A stretch of 43,626 nucleotides of DNA. It comes from Erysipelotrichaceae bacterium. Its GTDB lineage: Bacteria > Bacillota_I > Bacilli_A > Erysipelotrichales > Erysipelotrichaceae. The stretch lies in NCBI GenBank assembly GCA_015058955.1, contig SVBJ01000015.1, forward strand, positions 1-43,626, in the 5' to 3' direction. The position numbers and the translations under genes were made by a program. This document shows, one piece after another, positions 42,634 through 43,626 of the stretch. Position 1 is the stretch's first letter. Every line of letters starts with the position of its first letter. Under the pieces are notes generated by a model, which was not told the DNA's origin, searched no databases, and worked only from the letters and a program-made list of their open reading frames with translations.

Positions 42634-42668
42634 AAAAAAAACTCTTCATTATGTCAGAAAAGTTTTTT
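42634..42668 (-). terminator. Likely terminator of the 42722 gene
   Basis: On the minus strand AAAAAACTTTTC and GAAGAGTTTTTT can pair around a nine-base loop, ending in a run of T. The stem is AT-rich and includes one G-U pair. Confidence 0.55.
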
Positions 42669-42721
42669 ATTAAACTCCTTCTCAGGAAATAAGTGTTTAA
42701 AAGGTAAAAACGAAATTGTCA

Positions 42722-43222
42722 CTAGAAGTCCAGGTATGACTCATACTTGGCTTCAGGATCCTTTTCCAGCAGAGTCCAGTCTTTCCACTTATGAGTTTTG
42801 GCATCTGCGAAAAGGAATACATGAGTTTCTTCACCCCATGGAATGAATCTGAACGGATCACTTCCCGGGAAACCCCAGTCATCAATTGAAAAATCATATC
42901 TGCCGTTTCCGGAATAGCTTATGCTGTAGTTGCACAGATAAACGCCAACCAGCTTCCCATCTTCAAATACTGCCTTTTCCGGAATCAGATCAAAATATCT
43001 GCAATAGTAACCGTACGCATCTTCCCCGCTGTCTGAATCAGCCGTAAACTGCTGATGCCCCTTGCACTGAAGTATCCATTTTGACCGTTCACAGTTAAAC
43101 TGCTCAAGTTCTTCCGGTGAATAATCAGTTTCTGCCAGATAAACTTTATTACCCTCAGTCTTTTCTGCCTTTACGATCTTTTCATATTTGTCATTTTCAC
43201 TGATTACTATTGCATGCTTCAT
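42722..43222 (-). CDS. Hypothetical protein, 166 aa
   Basis: A soluble protein of 166 residues, with an acidic, aromatic-rich composition (SIDDWGFPGSDPFRFIPWGEE) and no membrane or signal sequence. Trp/Phe-rich beta strands dominate the second half. No domain is recognised. GAGAGG lies about 12 bases before the ATG. It is followed by an AT-rich terminator and preceded by a partial gene on the same strand, with which it might be co-transcribed across a 60-base gap. Confidence 0.65.
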   Translation of the reverse strand: MKHAIVISENDKYEKIVKAEKTEGNKVYLAETDYSPEELEQFNCERSKWILQCKGHQQFTADSDSGEDAYGYYCRYFDLIPEKAVFEDGKLVGVYLCNYSISYSGNGRYDFSIDDWGFPGSDPFRFIPWGEETHVFLFADAKTHKWKDWTLLEKDPEAKYESYLDF

Positions 43223-43282
43223 GATAGAATACCATCCTCTCAGATTTAATAGTATTTTACCATAAATACAGTGACCGGTTTC

Positions 43283-43626
43283 CTATTGTTTTTTTACCAC
43301 ATGAAAGTTGCAGCAGTCATCACCGTTTCCCAGGGTCTTACTGCGGATCAGCTTTCCACCCTTATATTCAATTGTCGGATAGTCCATGACACACATGTGC
43401 GGCATCAGGAAAAACAGGTTTTCCTGTCTGGCGATCTTGCAGACACCGCATTCGTGATGGGTAACAAAGTATTCCGGAACAGAAAGATCATATGAAAAGT
43501 CAAATACCCAGTCCATTGGATATTCTCTTTTCTTTGATCTTGCCGCACCTTTTTCTATTATAAAAACAGGAACAAACTGAACCTGATTATAGTAGAACGA
43601 AAGATTATAACGATACAATATAAAGG
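43283..43626 (-). CDS. ATC-hydrolase-family protein, 5' end beyond the window
   Basis: At least 113 C-terminal residues of a protein resembling the ATC-hydrolase family. DFSYDLSVPEYFVTHHECGVCK, then MPHMCVMDYPTIEY and TLGNGDDCCNFHVV match the C-terminal domain, with the GDDCC cysteine motif. No stop occurs between 43618 and 43626 in this frame, so the start is outside the window. It differs from the paralogue at 28866-29504, which ends in GGPYCDCGY. Substrate unknown. Confidence 0.7.
   Translation of the reverse strand, partial: FILYRYNLSFYYNQVQFVPVFIIEKGAARSKKREYPMDWVFDFSYDLSVPEYFVTHHECGVCKIARQENLFFLMPHMCVMDYPTIEYKGGKLIRSKTLGNGDDCCNFHVVKKQ

Overview
The window looks like a chromosomal segment from a low-to-mid-GC Bacillota (Firmicutes). 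An anaerobic gut or rumen Erysipelotrichia/Clostridia-type organism fits best: strong AGGAGG ribosome sites, lipoboxes, a sugar PTS operon with a RAT-type antiterminator, an aldo/keto reductase carrying two 4Fe-4S motifs, short paired chromate transporters and ATC-hydrolase-like proteins. The taxon is inference; no rRNA, tRNA, CRISPR array or phage module was seen.

Layout. 1-130: non-coding repeats, possibly an insertion-sequence edge. 177-5819 (minus): a three-gene operon (alpha/beta hydrolase, DUF218 membrane protein, unknown protein) and two further hydrolases. 6032-7894: 4Fe-4S aldo/keto reductase converging on a PAP2 phosphatase. 8003-13402 (plus): a five-gene partner-switching operon, encoding a lone STAS protein, a STAS-HAD fusion, a receptor with SpoIIE phosphatase plus RsbW-like kinase, a (p)ppGpp-hydrolase-like HD protein and a STAS-APH-kinase fusion. 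13418-15503 (minus): nitroreductase, a protein made of six exact 16-residue repeats, and a solute-binding lipoprotein. The lipoprotein follows a giant MscS-type channel (15518-18835) with two large extracytoplasmic regions. 19070-23447 (minus): MupG/DUF871, PTS EIIBC and GH1 6-phospho-beta-glucosidase behind a RAT/terminator leader. 23548-25115 (plus): small protein, SDR, DUF4256. 26099-30421 (minus): seven tightly packed genes (LCM-type methyltransferase, ATC-hydrolase-like protein, HMA metal-binding protein, ZIP transporter, three membrane proteins) behind a promoter with an inverted-repeat operator. 30489-35803: TatD, aldo/keto reductase, GNAT, asparaginase, hydrolase, small membrane proteins. 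35960-36582: phd-doc toxin-antitoxin. 36649-38688 (minus): chromate-transporter pair and membrane/small proteins. 38819-40047 (plus): MerR regulator overlapping a DUF6591-like lipoprotein. 40090-43626 (minus): small membrane protein with a previously missed 43-codon ORF, hydrolase plus divergent SDR, an unknown protein, and the C-terminal part of a second ATC-hydrolase-like protein that runs off the window.

The best candidate for an undescribed system is 8003-13402. A membrane sensor that can both phosphorylate and dephosphorylate STAS domains sits in one operon with STAS domains fused directly to enzymes, and there is no sigma factor or separate anti-sigma factor. This suggests partner switching that controls small-molecule chemistry (a HAD phosphatase, an APH-like kinase and perhaps alarmone hydrolysis) rather than transcription. 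Next to it lie the sensor-fused MscS channel with its orphan binding protein and a beta-flower-like repeat protein.
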